Positions 1 through 10,305 of a stretch of DNA of 64,000 bases are shown piece after piece. Origin of the DNA: Corynebacterium meitnerae (GTDB lineage: Bacteria > Actinomycetota > Actinomycetes > Mycobacteriales > Mycobacteriaceae). A model generated the notes under the pieces. It ran no database searches, was not told the DNA's origin, and saw only the letters and a list, made by a program, of their open reading frames with translations. Position numbers and translations under genes: made by a program. Within the stretch, counting starts at the first letter, position 1; each line of letters opens with the position of its first letter. The DNA is taken from positions 62,001-126,000 of the forward strand of contig NZ_JAKMUS010000006.1 of NCBI RefSeq assembly GCF_027570075.1, given 5' to 3'.

Positions 1-1344
1 CCGGACACGATCATTGCGGCACGCCGCTCGACCCCGCTCATCGTGGGTGTGGGCGACGGTGAGATGTTCCTTGGCTCCGACGTCGCTGCCTTCATTGAGT
101 ACACGAAGGACGCGGTGGAGCTGGAGTCTGACTCCGTCGTGGTGATCACGAAGGATTCCTACGAGGTCCTCAACTTCGACGGCACGCCGAGCGAAGGCAA
201 GCCGTTCACCATCGACTGGGACTTGGAAGCTGCGGAGAAGGGTGGCTTTGATTCCTTCATGATGAAGGAGATCTACGAGCAGCCCGCCGCCGTCCGCGAT
301 ACGCTCGCTGGCCACTGGGATGGGCAGCGCGTAGTGCTGGATGAGAACACGATCTCCGACCGTGACCTGCAGTCCTTCGACCAGGTCTTCGTGGTGGCGT
401 GCGGTTCGGCATACCACTCGGGTCTGGCCGCGAAGTACGCGATTGAGCACTGGGTGCGCATCCCGGTCCAGATCGAGGTGGCGTCTGAGTTCCGCTACCG
501 CGACCCGGTGCTGGATGAGCGCACGCTCGTGCTGGCGATCTCCCAGTCCGGTGAGACTGCGGACACTCTTGAGGCCGTGCGCCACGCGAAGACGCAGGGC
601 GCGAAGGTGCTCGCGGTGTGCAACACGAATGGCTCCCAGATTCCGCGCGAGTCGGACGCGGTGCTGTACACGCACGCTGGTCCGGAGATCGGTGTGGCGT
701 CGACGAAGGCATTTCTCGCGCAGGTAGCAGCGAATTACATCGTCGGTCTGGCGCTCGCGCAGGCGAAGGGCACGAAGTACCCGGATGAGATCCGCGCGAT
801 CTGGGATGAGCTTGAGGCGATCCCGGCCAAGATCGAGGAAGCGTTGTCTAGCCATGATCAGGCGCAGCAGATCGCGTCAACGCTGGGTGCAGTGCCGACC
901 ATGCTGTTCCTGGGCCGTGGCGTCGGGTTCCCGATCGCCCTTGAGGGCGCGCTGAAGCTGAAGGAGCTCGCCTACATCCACGCGGAAGGTTTCGCAGCGG
1001 GTGAGCTGAAGCACGGCCCGATCGCGTTGATCGAGGACGATCTGCCGGTCGTGGTCATCGTGCCGAGCCCGCGCGGTTTGCCGCAGCTGCACTCGAAGAT
1101 CGTGTCCAACATCCAGGAGATCAGGGCGCGTGGCGCGAAGACGATTGTCATCGGGGAGGAAGGCGACACCGCGGTGGAGCCGTACGCGAACTGGCTCATT
1201 CGGATTCCGCAGTCGCCGACGATCATGCAGCCGTTGCTGGCTACGGTGCCGTTGCAGTTCCTCGCGGCGTTCATTGCGCGTGAGTGTGGCAACGATGACA
1301 TCGATAAGCCGCGCAACCTGGCTAAGTCGGTCACGGTCGAGTAG
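1..1344 (+). CDS. glmS: Glutamine-fructose-6-phosphate aminotransferase, 5' truncated by window edge
   Basis: The enzyme makes glucosamine-6-phosphate from fructose-6-phosphate and glutamine, the first step toward UDP-GlcNAc for peptidoglycan. The reading frame is open from base 1, so the true start and the N-terminal glutaminase domain lie outside the window. What remains begins near the end of that domain (ARRSTPLIVG) and holds two SIS sugar-isomerase domains: the first with VACGSAYHSG and SQSGETADT, the second with LGRGVGFPIALEGALKLKE and HAEGFAAGELKHGP. It ends in the family's usual tail DKPRNLAKSVTVE. An internal ATG at 43 is not the start. The next gene overlaps its stop codon by one base, which suggests one transcript. 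Confidence 0.95.
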   Translation, partial: PDTIIAARRSTPLIVGVGDGEMFLGSDVAAFIEYTKDAVELESDSVVVITKDSYEVLNFDGTPSEGKPFTIDWDLEAAEKGGFDSFMMKEIYEQPAAVRDTLAGHWDGQRVVLDENTISDRDLQSFDQVFVVACGSAYHSGLAAKYAIEHWVRIPVQIEVASEFRYRDPVLDERTLVLAISQSGETADTLEAVRHAKTQGAKVLAVCNTNGSQIPRESDAVLYTHAGPEIGVASTKAFLAQVAANYIVGLALAQAKGTKYPDEIRAIWDELEAIPAKIEEALSSHDQAQQIASTLGAVPTMLFLGRGVGFPIALEGALKLKELAYIHAEGFAAGELKHGPIALIEDDLPVVVIVPSPRGLPQLHSKIVSNIQEIRARGAKTIVIGEEGDTAVEPYANWLIRIPQSPTIMQPLLATVPLQFLAAFIARECGNDDIDKPRNLAKSVTVE

Positions 1345-1991
1345 TGCTTGCCGCTCTCGGGTTCGCGTTCATTGACTCGATCAACCTGTTGTTGATCGGG
1401 GTGCTCGTCGCGGTGGGCATTGTTGCGCGTCGCTTTGGTGTGACAGCGGCGTTGCTTATCGCCGGCGACTGGCTCGGTGTCGCGTCCCTGGCATTTTTGA
1501 TGCTCGTTGTTTTCGACGGGCTGGGCGATGTTGTTCATCGCTTCGTCGAAGGGCCAGTGTTTGGCATTCTGCTGATCGCCACTGGCTTGCTTACCGCCGT
1601 GCTGGCTGTGCGTGGCGGTGATAATTCCGGGCTGGTGGAGCGCATCATGCGGCCGCTGCGCACTCCGTCGGGGACGACGGTGTTGGTGGGTTTCGTGCTG
1701 GGCATCATCCAGTCGGCGACGTCGGTGCCGTTCTATGGGGGCTTGGCTGTGCTCTCCACGGCCGGTGTGCCGGTGGGGACTCGCTATGCCTTCTTGGTTC
1801 TGTACGCGACAGTGGCGCTGAGCTTGCCGACGTTGTGTGCCTTCCTCGTCGCCTGGGTTCGCCGCTATCCAGAGAGCCCGGCCGGCCGCGTGTTTGAGGC
1901 GGCGCGGCAGAATTCTGCGGCCGTATCCGCTGGTGCGACGTGGGCAGTGGCCGCCTTGTTGGCGGGTCTGGGTGTCCTGCATCTGGTGTGA
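1344..1991 (+). CDS. Multi-pass membrane protein of unknown function
   Basis: A GTG start overlaps the glmS stop by one base, so translation is probably coupled. The 215-residue product is almost entirely hydrophobic, with about six membrane segments separated by short charged loops (for example around GLVERIMRPLRTPSG and VRRYPESPAGR). A conserved-looking FIDSINLLLIG near the N-terminus and the short paired helices recall small actinobacterial exporters such as the Sap/GAP or LysE-like groups, but I cannot assign it with confidence. It lies between a cell-wall sugar gene and alanine racemase, so an envelope role is plausible but is inference only. Confidence 0.7.
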   Translation: MLAALGFAFIDSINLLLIGVLVAVGIVARRFGVTAALLIAGDWLGVASLAFLMLVVFDGLGDVVHRFVEGPVFGILLIATGLLTAVLAVRGGDNSGLVERIMRPLRTPSGTTVLVGFVLGIIQSATSVPFYGGLAVLSTAGVPVGTRYAFLVLYATVALSLPTLCAFLVAWVRRYPESPAGRVFEAARQNSAAVSAGATWAVAALLAGLGVLHLV

Positions 1992-2018
1992 TGGGTGGCG
2001 GCTGGCACAATAGCAGCC

Positions 2019-3119
2019 ATGAGTCCCGCCACCTTGACCATTGACCTCGGTGCGATTGCGCACAACACCGCTGTGATGAAGCGAGTGGCGGGTGATGCCA
2101 AGCTCATGTGCGTGGTCAAGGCGAATGCGTACAACCATGGCGCGCAGCGCGTCATCCCAGTCATGGACGCCGCTGGCGCAGACGCTTTTGGCGTAGCGAC
2201 GTTCGCCGAAGCCGCCCAGATCCGCCCCCTCACCGACAAACCGGTGTTGGCCTGGATCTGGCAGCCGGGGGAAGAGATCCCTGCGGGCATTGAGGTAGGG
2301 GTGCCCGGCATGGAGCACCTCCGCTGGCTCCTGGAACAGGGGGAGAAGCGCCCTGTGTACCTCATCGTGGACACCGGCCTGAATCGGTCGGGCATTGATG
2401 AGGAGGACTGGGCAGAAGCCTTCGACCTCGCCGCCGGCTCCGAACTCGACGTCCGCGGGCTGATGTCGCACTTCGCCTGCGCCGATGAGCCGGACAACCC
2501 GCACAACCGCGTGCAGCGTGACACTTTTCAGCGCGCCATTGATCTCGCCCGGGCCCACGGGCTGGAGGTGCCGGTGAACCACCTGGCTAATTCGCCTGGC
2601 ACGCTGACCGGTCCGGAGAATGCCTTCGGGATGGTGCGCCCTGGCATCGCGCTTTACGGGCTCGACCCGGTGGAGGGCACAGGCGCAGGTGCTGATCTCC
2701 AGCCAGCCATGACGTGGTCGGCCGGCATCACCGCCGTGAAACGCATCAGCAAAGGCGAAGGCGCCAGCTACAGCCTGACCTGGACGGCACCGGAAGATGG
2801 CTGGACTGCCATCGTCCCCGTGGGATACGCCGACGGACTTCCACGCGCGTGGCAAGACCACATCGAAGTGACCATTGGTGGCAACCGCTACCCGCAGGTC
2901 GGCCGCGTGTGCATGGACCAGTTCATCGTGTGGCTCGGCCCCGACCACACCGGCATTAATGTCGGGGATGAAGCAATCATCTTCGGCGAAGGTGGCATGA
3001 GTGCTGCTGAGCTGGCGCGCCGGGTGGGCACCATCCACTACGAAGTGGTGTGTAGGCCGGGTGGGCGTGTGGTGAGGGAATTCGTCGATAAGCAGGAGAG
3101 CCATGAAGCAACCGTTTGA
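2019..3119 (+). CDS. alr: Alanine racemase
   Basis: This PLP enzyme interconverts L- and D-alanine, supplying D-Ala for peptidoglycan. The PLP lysine is K34 in VVKANAYNHG (the usual family form is KADAYGHG). Further family landmarks are NRSGID, HLANSPGTL, the VRPGIALYG block, GEGASYSLTW carrying the second catalytic tyrosine, and GRVCMDQF. I chose ATG 2019: a -10-like CACAAT lies just upstream and the protein then opens directly with SPATLTIDLGAIAHN, giving 366 residues. A GTG at 1995 in frame would add eight unconvincing residues. The 3' end overlaps tsaE by 17 bp. Confidence 0.93.
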   Translation: MSPATLTIDLGAIAHNTAVMKRVAGDAKLMCVVKANAYNHGAQRVIPVMDAAGADAFGVATFAEAAQIRPLTDKPVLAWIWQPGEEIPAGIEVGVPGMEHLRWLLEQGEKRPVYLIVDTGLNRSGIDEEDWAEAFDLAAGSELDVRGLMSHFACADEPDNPHNRVQRDTFQRAIDLARAHGLEVPVNHLANSPGTLTGPENAFGMVRPGIALYGLDPVEGTGAGADLQPAMTWSAGITAVKRISKGEGASYSLTWTAPEDGWTAIVPVGYADGLPRAWQDHIEVTIGGNRYPQVGRVCMDQFIVWLGPDHTGINVGDEAIIFGEGGMSAAELARRVGTIHYEVVCRPGGRVVREFVDKQESHEATV

Positions 3120-3600
3120 TGCCCCAGGAACCGTCGAATGCGCAACCGTTGAGGACACGCATGCGTTCGGCGAGCGGCTCGGCCAGGCGCTGGAGGCGGG
3201 CGATGTGGTGATTCTCGACGGTCCGCTCGGCGCCGGCAAAACCACCCTCACGCAAGGAATCGCGCGTGGCATGGGTGTGAAAGGGCGCGTGACCAGCCCG
3301 ACCTTCATCATCGCGCGCGAACATAAAAACCCAACGGGCGGACCCGCGCTCGTGCACGTGGATGCCTACCGGCTCCTCGACAGCGTCGGCGGCACCGGCA
3401 CGGTTGACCCGCTCGGCGAACTTGATGCGCTTGACCTTGACTCCGAGCTCGACAGCGCCGTCGTCGTGGCGGAGTGGGGCGGTGGCCTGGTTGAACAGCT
3501 GTCATCGCGCTACCTGCTGGTCACCCTTGACCGTGAGACCCGTGCCCTGGAAGACCCGGAATCGCAGGCCCGCATTATCTCCTGGGCGCCGTCGGAGTAG
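3103..3600 (+). CDS. tsaE: tRNA t6A biosynthesis ATPase TsaE
   Basis: TsaE is the ATPase partner of TsaB and TsaD, which put threonylcarbamoyl on A37 of ANN-decoding tRNAs. The 165-residue protein has the P-loop GPLGAGKTTLTQG at about residues 41-53, the following TSPTFI segment and a HVDAYRL block near the Walker B position, all standard for the family. The start lies within the last 17 bp of alr. tsaB and tsaD follow within 2.3 kb, which fits the usual clustering of this pathway. Confidence 0.93.
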   Translation: MKQPFDAPGTVECATVEDTHAFGERLGQALEAGDVVILDGPLGAGKTTLTQGIARGMGVKGRVTSPTFIIAREHKNPTGGPALVHVDAYRLLDSVGGTGTVDPLGELDALDLDSELDSAVVVAEWGGGLVEQLSSRYLLVTLDRETRALEDPESQARIISWAPSE

Positions 3601-3610
3601 GGTTGTTCCC

Positions 3611-4135
3611 ATGCAAAAGCTGACTGCAAGCCAAAAAGGCTGGACCGCCATTGTCGTCGCGCTGTGGGTGATTGTCCTCGCAGCCTTGATCTTTGTTACT
3701 CCGCGTTCGAACGCTGCTTCCGAGGCAAAGCCGCTCGGCGAGGTGGAAGCTTCGGGCTCGCTGGCAGCGACGCTGTCGAGCATGAAGCCGTCGGAGAGCG
3801 ACGCCGTCGCTGCCGAGATCATTGACCTGCGCTACGTCTACGGCCAGGACGTCCAGGGCTTCGTGCCGGTGTGCAGCAACGAGCCGCAGCAGCTGGTTGA
3901 CCTGAAGCTGAAGGCTGCCGGCGACCTCGCGGACCAGATCGACCTGGAGAGCGGCAACAACTACGTCCTCCTGTTTGAGGATCCGAGCGCGAACGCCACC
4001 GCGATTGATACTGTCCCGAGCAACGTGATGGACCTGTGTGGTGAGAACTACTTCCAGGAGATCTTCAGCACCGAGCAGGGCTTCCCGGTCCACTACGCCG
4101 GTGGCATGTGGCACTTCGGTCCGCGCATCCAGTAG
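3611..4135 (+). CDS. Membrane-anchored or secreted hypothetical protein
   Basis: The 174-residue product has one N-terminal hydrophobic helix (GWTAIVVALWVIVLAALIFV) and then a soluble region, so it is probably an extracytoplasmic protein anchored by its N-terminus. There is no lipobox. Two cysteines (PVCSNE and DLCGEN) about 60 residues apart could form a disulfide outside the cell. I recognise no domain. It sits 10 bp after tsaE and just before tsaB, so it is likely cotranscribed with the t6A genes, but nothing in the sequence ties it to that pathway. Confidence 0.7.
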   Translation: MQKLTASQKGWTAIVVALWVIVLAALIFVTPRSNAASEAKPLGEVEASGSLAATLSSMKPSESDAVAAEIIDLRYVYGQDVQGFVPVCSNEPQQLVDLKLKAAGDLADQIDLESGNNYVLLFEDPSANATAIDTVPSNVMDLCGENYFQEIFSTEQGFPVHYAGGMWHFGPRIQ

Positions 4136-4160
4136 ATACAGCAGATACAGCAGATACAGC
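4134..4160. repeat. Three perfect 9-bp tandem repeats at the tsaB start
   Basis: The unit AGATACAGC occurs three times in a row. It begins in the stop codon of the preceding gene and ends at base 4160, directly before the tsaB ATG at 4161. It replaces the usual ribosome-binding region, so copy number would set the spacing between the upstream stop and tsaB. Confidence 0.9.
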
Positions 4161-4847
4161 ATGATTGTTCTCGCGCTTGATACGGCAACCACGGATTTGG
4201 TGGCCGGCATCGTTGATGCGCAGACGGGGGACACACTCGCGGAGGCAGTGACGCCGACGCGTTCGCACAATGAGCTGCTTGTCCCGACCGTGATGGAGCT
4301 GCTCGAATCCGCGCGCCTTGCATTCACCGACATCGAAGCGATCGTCGTGGGGTGTGGCCCCGGTCCGTTCACCGGGTTGCGTGTGGGCATGGCCACCGCG
4401 TCCGCGTTCGGGCAAGCCCTCGGTGTGCCAGTCCACGGCGTGTGCACGCATGATGCGGTTGCTTTGCTTATGCGCGGCTCCTCCCTCATCCTCACCGACG
4501 CCCGCCGCCGCGAGGTGTACTGGGCGCGCTACTCCGACGGCGAACGTGTCGCGGGGCCAGATGTGATTGCACCTGGCCAGCTGGAGGTGACTCCTGTGGA
4601 TGTCGTGTCTGTCCCGGAGAACCTGCGCGACAAACTGCCGGAGGAACTCGTGTCTGCGGCTGGCACCGTGACGTACGAGGCGCCGCGTGCAGCCGCGCTC
4701 GTTGCCGCCGCGCGTGCTGCGGTGGGGGACCTGAGTGCGCCGGGTGAACCGCTCGTCCCGCTTTACCTGCGCCGCCCGGATGCGAAGGAACCTGCGCCGA
4801 AACCGCTGTCCCCAGCGATCCCACGCGTATCTGCAGTCGAGGAGTAA
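4161..4847 (+). CDS. tsaB: tRNA t6A biosynthesis protein TsaB
   Basis: TsaB is the ASKHA-fold scaffold that pairs with TsaD in the threonylcarbamoyl transferase complex. The N-terminus MIVLALDTATTDL, the SHNELLVP block and the GPGPFTGLRVGMATA segment (about residues 64-78) are diagnostic. The length of 228 residues is normal. I start at ATG 4161; the longer open frame upstream runs through the tandem repeat and the preceding gene. No good ribosome-binding site is visible before the ATG, so translation may depend on coupling to the upstream gene, whose stop is 25 bp away. Confidence 0.92.
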   Translation: MIVLALDTATTDLVAGIVDAQTGDTLAEAVTPTRSHNELLVPTVMELLESARLAFTDIEAIVVGCGPGPFTGLRVGMATASAFGQALGVPVHGVCTHDAVALLMRGSSLILTDARRREVYWARYSDGERVAGPDVIAPGQLEVTPVDVVSVPENLRDKLPEELVSAAGTVTYEAPRAAALVAAARAAVGDLSAPGEPLVPLYLRRPDAKEPAPKPLSPAIPRVSAVEE

Positions 4848-4851
4848 GCCC

Positions 4852-5352
4852 GTGCACATCCGTGAACTCCGGCCCGCCGATGCTGCTGCGGCTGCTGCCA
4901 TCGAAGCGGACCTCTTCGTCGCTGAAAGCCCGTGGTCCCGCGACGTGTTCCTCGCGGAACTCGCGCACCCGTACACCTTCTATGTGGGGGCGTTCGCAGG
5001 TGAAGGCGATGGGCAGGTCCTAGCCGGCTACGCCGGTGTCGCCCGTCTGGGCCCACGCGAGGATCCGGAATTTGAGGTGCACACGATCGCGGTGGCGCGG
5101 GAGTTTCAGGGGCGCGGCATTGGCCACGCACTCATGGATCAGCTGGTGCACGCCGCGGATATGTATGACGCCCAAATGTTCCTCGAAGTGCGCACCGACA
5201 ATGAACCTGCCATCGCGCTGTACAAGAGTTACGGGTTTGCCGAGGTAGGAGTGCGCAAGGGATACTATCCCTCTACCGGGGCGGACGCGTACACGATGAT
5301 GCGCCACTCCGTATCAGAACGAGCCGAACGGAATCAGGGGTCAGAGCAATGA
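4852..5352 (+). CDS. rimI: Ribosomal protein S18 alanine N-acetyltransferase (GNAT family)
   Basis: This GNAT acetyltransferase modifies protein N-termini, classically that of S18. The acetyl-CoA loop [14 protein letters not shown] is at about residues 84-97, with the VHTIAV strand before it and the [13 protein letters not shown] block after it, the typical GNAT order. The GTG at 4852 gives [16 protein letters not shown] at the N-terminus and lies 4 bp after the tsaB stop. The position between tsaB and tsaD is the classic bacterial arrangement and supports RimI over a generic GNAT. Confidence 0.9.
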   Translation: MHIRELRPADAAAAAAIEADLFVAESPWSRDVFLAELAHPYTFYVGAFAGEGDGQVLAGYAGVARLGPREDPEFEVHTIAVAREFQGRGIGHALMDQLVHAADMYDAQMFLEVRTDNEPAIALYKSYGFAEVGVRKGYYPSTGADAYTMMRHSVSERAERNQGSEQ

Positions 5353-6398
5353 TCATTCTCGGGATCGAATCCTCCTGCGACGAAACAGGTGTGGGCGTCA
5401 TTGACCTGCGTCCGGACGGCACGATGGAGATCCTCGCCGATGTTGTGGCTTCCTCGATGGAGGCGCACGCCCGCTTCGGCGGCGTTGTCCCGGAGATTGC
5501 GTCGCGCGCTCATCTCGAGGCGATGCCGCGGGTGATGGAGAAGGCGCTGGCGGAAGCGGGCATCACTAAACCGGACGCGGTTGCGGCGACCGTTGGGCCT
5601 GGTCTGGCGGGAGCATTGCTGGTTGGTGCGTCAGCCGCGAAGGCCTACGCCGCGGCGTGGGGCGTTCCGTTCTACGGTGTGAATCACCTTGGCGGGCACG
5701 TGGCCGTGGCCAACCTTGATGGTGCTGATGAGTTGCCACACTCGATCGCTCTGCTCGTCTCCGGCGGCCACACCCAGATCCTCGAAGTCGACGCGGTGGG
5801 CAAGCCGATGAAGGAGCTTGGAAGCACGCTTGACGACGCCGCCGGGGAGGCCTACGACAAAGTCTCCCGCCTGTTGGGGTTGGGGTATCCGGGGGGACCT
5901 GTCGTCGATAAGCTTGCGCAGCGCGGCGAGCCGAACATCTCCTTCCCGCGCGCACTGTCGCGTGCAGATGACCTGCGCGGCGAGCACCGCTACAACTTCT
6001 CTTTCTCCGGCCTGAAAACCGCGGTCGCGCGCTACGTTGAGGCGGCCGAGCGAGCCGGCGAGGTGATCAGCGTTGAGGACGTCTGCGCGTCTTTCCAGGA
6101 AGCCGTCGTTGATGTGCTCACTGCAAAAGCCATCATGGCCTGCGAAGATACTGGTGCGCGCACGCTGTTGCTGGGCGGGGGAGTGGCTGCAAACTCGCGG
6201 CTGCGGGAACTCGCACAGGAGCGTTGTAGCGCACACGGCATTGAACTGCGCGTCCCCCGCTTCGCGCTGTGCACGGATAACGGAGTGATGATCGCGGCGC
6301 TTGCCGCCCAACTCATCCACGAGGGCGCGCAACCGTCCGGCTGGGACACCCCAACGGACACAGCGCTCGAGGTAGAGACCCCTTTGGTGCATTCCTAA
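5349..6398 (+). CDS. tsaD: tRNA N6-adenosine threonylcarbamoyltransferase TsaD
   Basis: TsaD transfers the threonylcarbamoyl group to A37 of tRNA. Landmarks are [12 protein letters not shown] at the N-terminus, [14 protein letters not shown], the metal-binding NHLGGHVA (histidines of the HxxxH type), [17 protein letters not shown] and [13 protein letters not shown] near the C-terminus. The 349-residue length is normal. The ATG overlaps the rimI stop by 4 bp, so the two are translationally coupled. Confidence 0.95.
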   Translation: MIILGIESSCDETGVGVIDLRPDGTMEILADVVASSMEAHARFGGVVPEIASRAHLEAMPRVMEKALAEAGITKPDAVAATVGPGLAGALLVGASAAKAYAAAWGVPFYGVNHLGGHVAVANLDGADELPHSIALLVSGGHTQILEVDAVGKPMKELGSTLDDAAGEAYDKVSRLLGLGYPGGPVVDKLAQRGEPNISFPRALSRADDLRGEHRYNFSFSGLKTAVARYVEAAERAGEVISVEDVCASFQEAVVDVLTAKAIMACEDTGARTLLLGGGVAANSRLRELAQERCSAHGIELRVPRFALCTDNGVMIAALAAQLIHEGAQPSGWDTPTDTALEVETPLVHS

Positions 6399-6478
6399 AA
6401 CTCACCCAGCAAAGTCCATGGTTTCGGGTTAACGTGACATTCGCGTAAAAACTCTTTCCCGAAAGGACATAGCCTGTC

Positions 6479-6925
6479 ATGAGCTCTCGTGATCATGAAC
6501 GCTTCGGTTTCCTGTTGAACCCGGACCTCACTTACCGCAGGATCATCTTTGATGTTGATCACGCGAGCGACATCCTCGGCCCACGGGTCCTGGAGAGAAC
6601 CCGCGTGGCATTCGCGCAAAGCGATACGCAGTATGAGGCGATCTACTCCCCGGAAGCGCGCGAGAAAGGCGAAGAGCCGAACCCGGTTGCGTCCATGGCG
6701 GCGAATCTGGCGGCGACGGATAACGCGAGCTTCCTGCAAGACCCCGCGTCGGCGATCTCCGGCTCAGTGATCTTTGTTGGTGTTGATGGAAGCAACATCG
6801 ATGACGGTGTTGTCGAGCAAATCAAGGACGCCATCCGTGCCGTACTCAACTACCAGGAGGACTTCCCGGAGGAGTACGAACTCTGGTACAACGCCGCGCT
6901 CAACATGAGGACAGTGCAGGACTAG
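6479..6925 (+). CDS. Conserved hypothetical protein upstream of groES
   Basis: The 148-residue product is acidic and soluble, with no membrane segment or signal peptide. The opening HERFGFLLNPDLTYRRIIFD and the closing YQEDFPEEYELWYNAALNM look like a compact globular domain. I do not recognise it. A GAAAGGA ribosome-binding site lies at 6460-6466, about 12 nt before the ATG. It stands alone between tsaD and the CIRCE operator of groES, so it is probably a single-gene unit. Confidence 0.7.
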   Translation: MSSRDHERFGFLLNPDLTYRRIIFDVDHASDILGPRVLERTRVAFAQSDTQYEAIYSPEAREKGEEPNPVASMAANLAATDNASFLQDPASAISGSVIFVGVDGSNIDDGVVEQIKDAIRAVLNYQEDFPEEYELWYNAALNMRTVQD

Positions 6926-6962
6926 CCACTCGCGTGGGGCTGGGGCGCCCCATTGTTGTCGT

Positions 6963-6989
6963 TTAGCACTCTCATGGGTAGAGTGCTAA
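6963..6989. promoter_or_regulatory. CIRCE operator (HrcA site)
   Basis: The arms TTAGCACTC (6963-6971) and GAGTGCTAA (6981-6989) with a 9-nt spacer match the CIRCE consensus exactly. HrcA represses groE-type operons at this element. It lies about 90 bp before the groES start, the expected place. Confidence 0.97.
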
Positions 6990-7079
6990 CCAGGTTTTGG
7001 GCACAGTTTGTTCACCCGCGACGACGGCTGCGCACCGAGAAACCGTGTAATGAATCCAACTTTCACGAAAGGTTCAATC

Positions 7080-7382
7080 GTGGCAAACGTCAACATCAAG
7101 CCTCTGGAAGACAAGATCCTGGTTCAGATCGTCGAAGCTGAGACCACCACCGCCTCCGGCCTGGTTATCCCGGACTCCGCTCAGGAGAAGCCGCAGGAAG
7201 CAACCGTCATCGCTGTCGGCCCGGGCCGCTGGGACGATGAGGGCGAGCACCGTATTCCGGTGGACGTCAAGGAAGGCGACACCGTGATCTTCTCCAAGTA
7301 CGGCGGCACCGAGCTGAAGTACAACGGCGAGGAGTACCTGCTGTTGTCTGCGCGTGACCTGCTGGCCGTCGTCGAGAAGTAA
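7080..7382 (+). CDS. groES: Co-chaperonin GroES
   Basis: This is the 10-kDa lid of the GroEL chamber. The N-terminus [15 protein letters not shown], the mobile-loop region [18 protein letters not shown] and GRWDDEG are typical, and the 100-residue length fits. I start at GTG 7080, which has GAAAGG at 7067-7072; the longer frame to 7008 lacks family similarity. It is under the CIRCE element and 20 bp before groEL. Confidence 0.96.
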   Translation: MANVNIKPLEDKILVQIVEAETTTASGLVIPDSAQEKPQEATVIAVGPGRWDDEGEHRIPVDVKEGDTVIFSKYGGTELKYNGEEYLLLSARDLLAVVEK

Positions 7383-7396
7383 AAAGGCGGGATTAA

Positions 7397-9004
<1,608 letters not shown>

Positions 9005-9022
9005 GCATTTGCTTATGCGCGA

Positions 9023-9048
9023 AGCGCTCCCCCCGGGGGGCGCTTTTT
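9023..9048 (+). terminator. Rho-independent terminator of the groE operon
   Basis: AGCGC and CCCCCC (separated by one T) pair with GGGGGG and CGCT, and the hairpin is followed by TTTTT. It lies 19 bp after the groEL stop and just before the end of the opposing HNH gene. Confidence 0.88.
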
Positions 9049-9055
9049 CGTTTGT

Positions 9056-10165
9056 TCAGGCGGCTTGAGCAACCTCGGGGAACACCGTCTGCATCGCTCC
9101 GTACGGGTGGGTGGTGTTGACCACTGGGTAGCCCTTGGGGGAGATCCACGTGGGTGTGCCGGTGAGCATCTCGATGTGGCCGTGGTGGGCGAGGTGAGGA
9201 TCATCGTCGTTGACCCGGTTGTGATAGCGGCACAGCGGCGCCAGGTTGTTCAGGTTCGTTTCCCCACCGTTCTTCCACGCAGTGATGTGGTGCGTTTCGC
9301 AGAGATCTGCCGCCTGGTGGCAGCCCACGAACGCGCACACAGGGGAGGTGGCTTTGGCCAGATCCCGCTGCTTCTGGTTGGCAAAGCGCTGCCCGCGGTA
9401 GAGGTTGATGGCGCCTTCGGCGGGATGGAAGATCGCAGCTTCTAGGTGGTTGTCCGCGGTGGCGATGAAGCGGTTGAGGTACTCCGCGCCCGTCATCGTG
9501 GTGCCATCTGTCATGCCCAGCAGGACTTCATCGCCTTCGCGGTTCAGGATCTGCACGTGTTGGTCGAGGCCGACGAGCAACAAAGGTCTGGGGGCCGCTT
9601 CCGCGACACCACCACCGCCCTTTAAGAGCGCGATGATTGCCCTTAACAGCTGTGGGCCAATCGGCTTCGAAGGATCAATGTCCTGGTAGGCCGCGAATTT
9701 CAGGTCGGCGGCGGTGCGCTCATCCATCGTCAGCGTCACGGTGGTCTTCCCCATATTCGGGGCGCCGAAGGTGGCCTGCTCACGCGGCGGGGTCTTCTCC
9801 TTGGCCGGCACGATGCGCTTGGCTAGGGCAAGGAGAGCTGCGCAGGTGCGCGAGACGCGCGCGGCAGCACTCAGCATTTTCATCCGGTAGCTATGGCGCC
9901 GGGTGGCGTGGGAGATGTGTTTCACCGCGCGCTCAATCTGTGCGAGTAACCCCAGACTCAAACCCAAAGCCCGCGCTTTATCGCGCGCCTTTTGTTGCTT
10001 GGCGGAAGACAGATTCTCGCCGTAGTAGGCCTCATGGACCATCTTCCAGTTGTTCACCACGGCCGGTTCAATACCGGCATCGAGGGCTCGTGATTTATCA
10101 AAGTGCTCTAAAGAATCAATCCCTAAAGAGCTATGGACGCTAATTAGATCATCAAAAGTTTTCAT
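9056..10165 (-). CDS. HNH endonuclease signature protein (DUF222 / 13E12-repeat type)
   Basis: The 369-residue product has a helical N-terminal region of the DUF222 kind (including LKFAAYQDIDPSKPIGPQ and NLYRGQRFANQKQRDL) and a C-terminal HNH motif: CAFVGCHQAADLCETHH, then NLAPLCRYHNRV. The zinc-ligand cysteines and the His/Asn residues of the fold are all present. Such genes are repeated and mobile-like in actinobacterial genomes; the substrate is not established. I chose ATG 10165 (MKTFDDLISVHSSLG) rather than the start 19 codons upstream. It runs opposite to groEL and interrupts the groEL-whiB3 order usual in the genus, so a later insertion is likely. Confidence 0.85.
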   Translation of the reverse strand: MKTFDDLISVHSSLGIDSLEHFDKSRALDAGIEPAVVNNWKMVHEAYYGENLSSAKQQKARDKARALGLSLGLLAQIERAVKHISHATRRHSYRMKMLSAAARVSRTCAALLALAKRIVPAKEKTPPREQATFGAPNMGKTTVTLTMDERTAADLKFAAYQDIDPSKPIGPQLLRAIIALLKGGGGVAEAAPRPLLLVGLDQHVQILNREGDEVLLGMTDGTTMTGAEYLNRFIATADNHLEAAIFHPAEGAINLYRGQRFANQKQRDLAKATSPVCAFVGCHQAADLCETHHITAWKNGGETNLNNLAPLCRYHNRVNDDDPHLAHHGHIEMLTGTPTWISPKGYPVVNTTHPYGAMQTVFPEVAQAA

Positions 10166-10233
10166 GCCCCCGACGGTAACTGCGCTAAAACCCCTGGGTA
10201 AAGGGTTTTTGAGATTTCCCACAATTAAAAAAT

Positions 10234-10270
10234 TTATGGAACCAAACAGGGGGTTAAGGCAGTCTAAGTA
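10234..10270 (+). promoter_or_regulatory. Second copy of a SigM-like ECF promoter block
   Basis: This 37-bp block matches the block at 56029-56065 (other strand) at 32 of 37 positions. It has GGAACC at 10238-10243, 16 nt, then CAGTCT at 10260-10265, close to the SigM-type pattern GGAAC with a CGTC-like -10. It is followed 3 nt later by an ATG opening a 7-codon frame that stops at 10297. It points toward, and antisense to, whiB3. Confidence 0.5.
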
Positions 10271-10305
10271 GGGATGGGGGTTTTGAAACGTCGATAAGCG
10301 AAAAG

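Noticed and set aside
972-3311. A 779-codon open frame on the - strand
   Set aside because: It is the antisense of glmS, alr and tsaE, all with clear family motifs. Long antisense frames are common in high-GC genes.
9056-10165. Group II intron or homing endonuclease
   Set aside because: There is no intron structure or disrupted host gene; the DUF222 region before the HNH motif identifies the stand-alone 13E12-type family.
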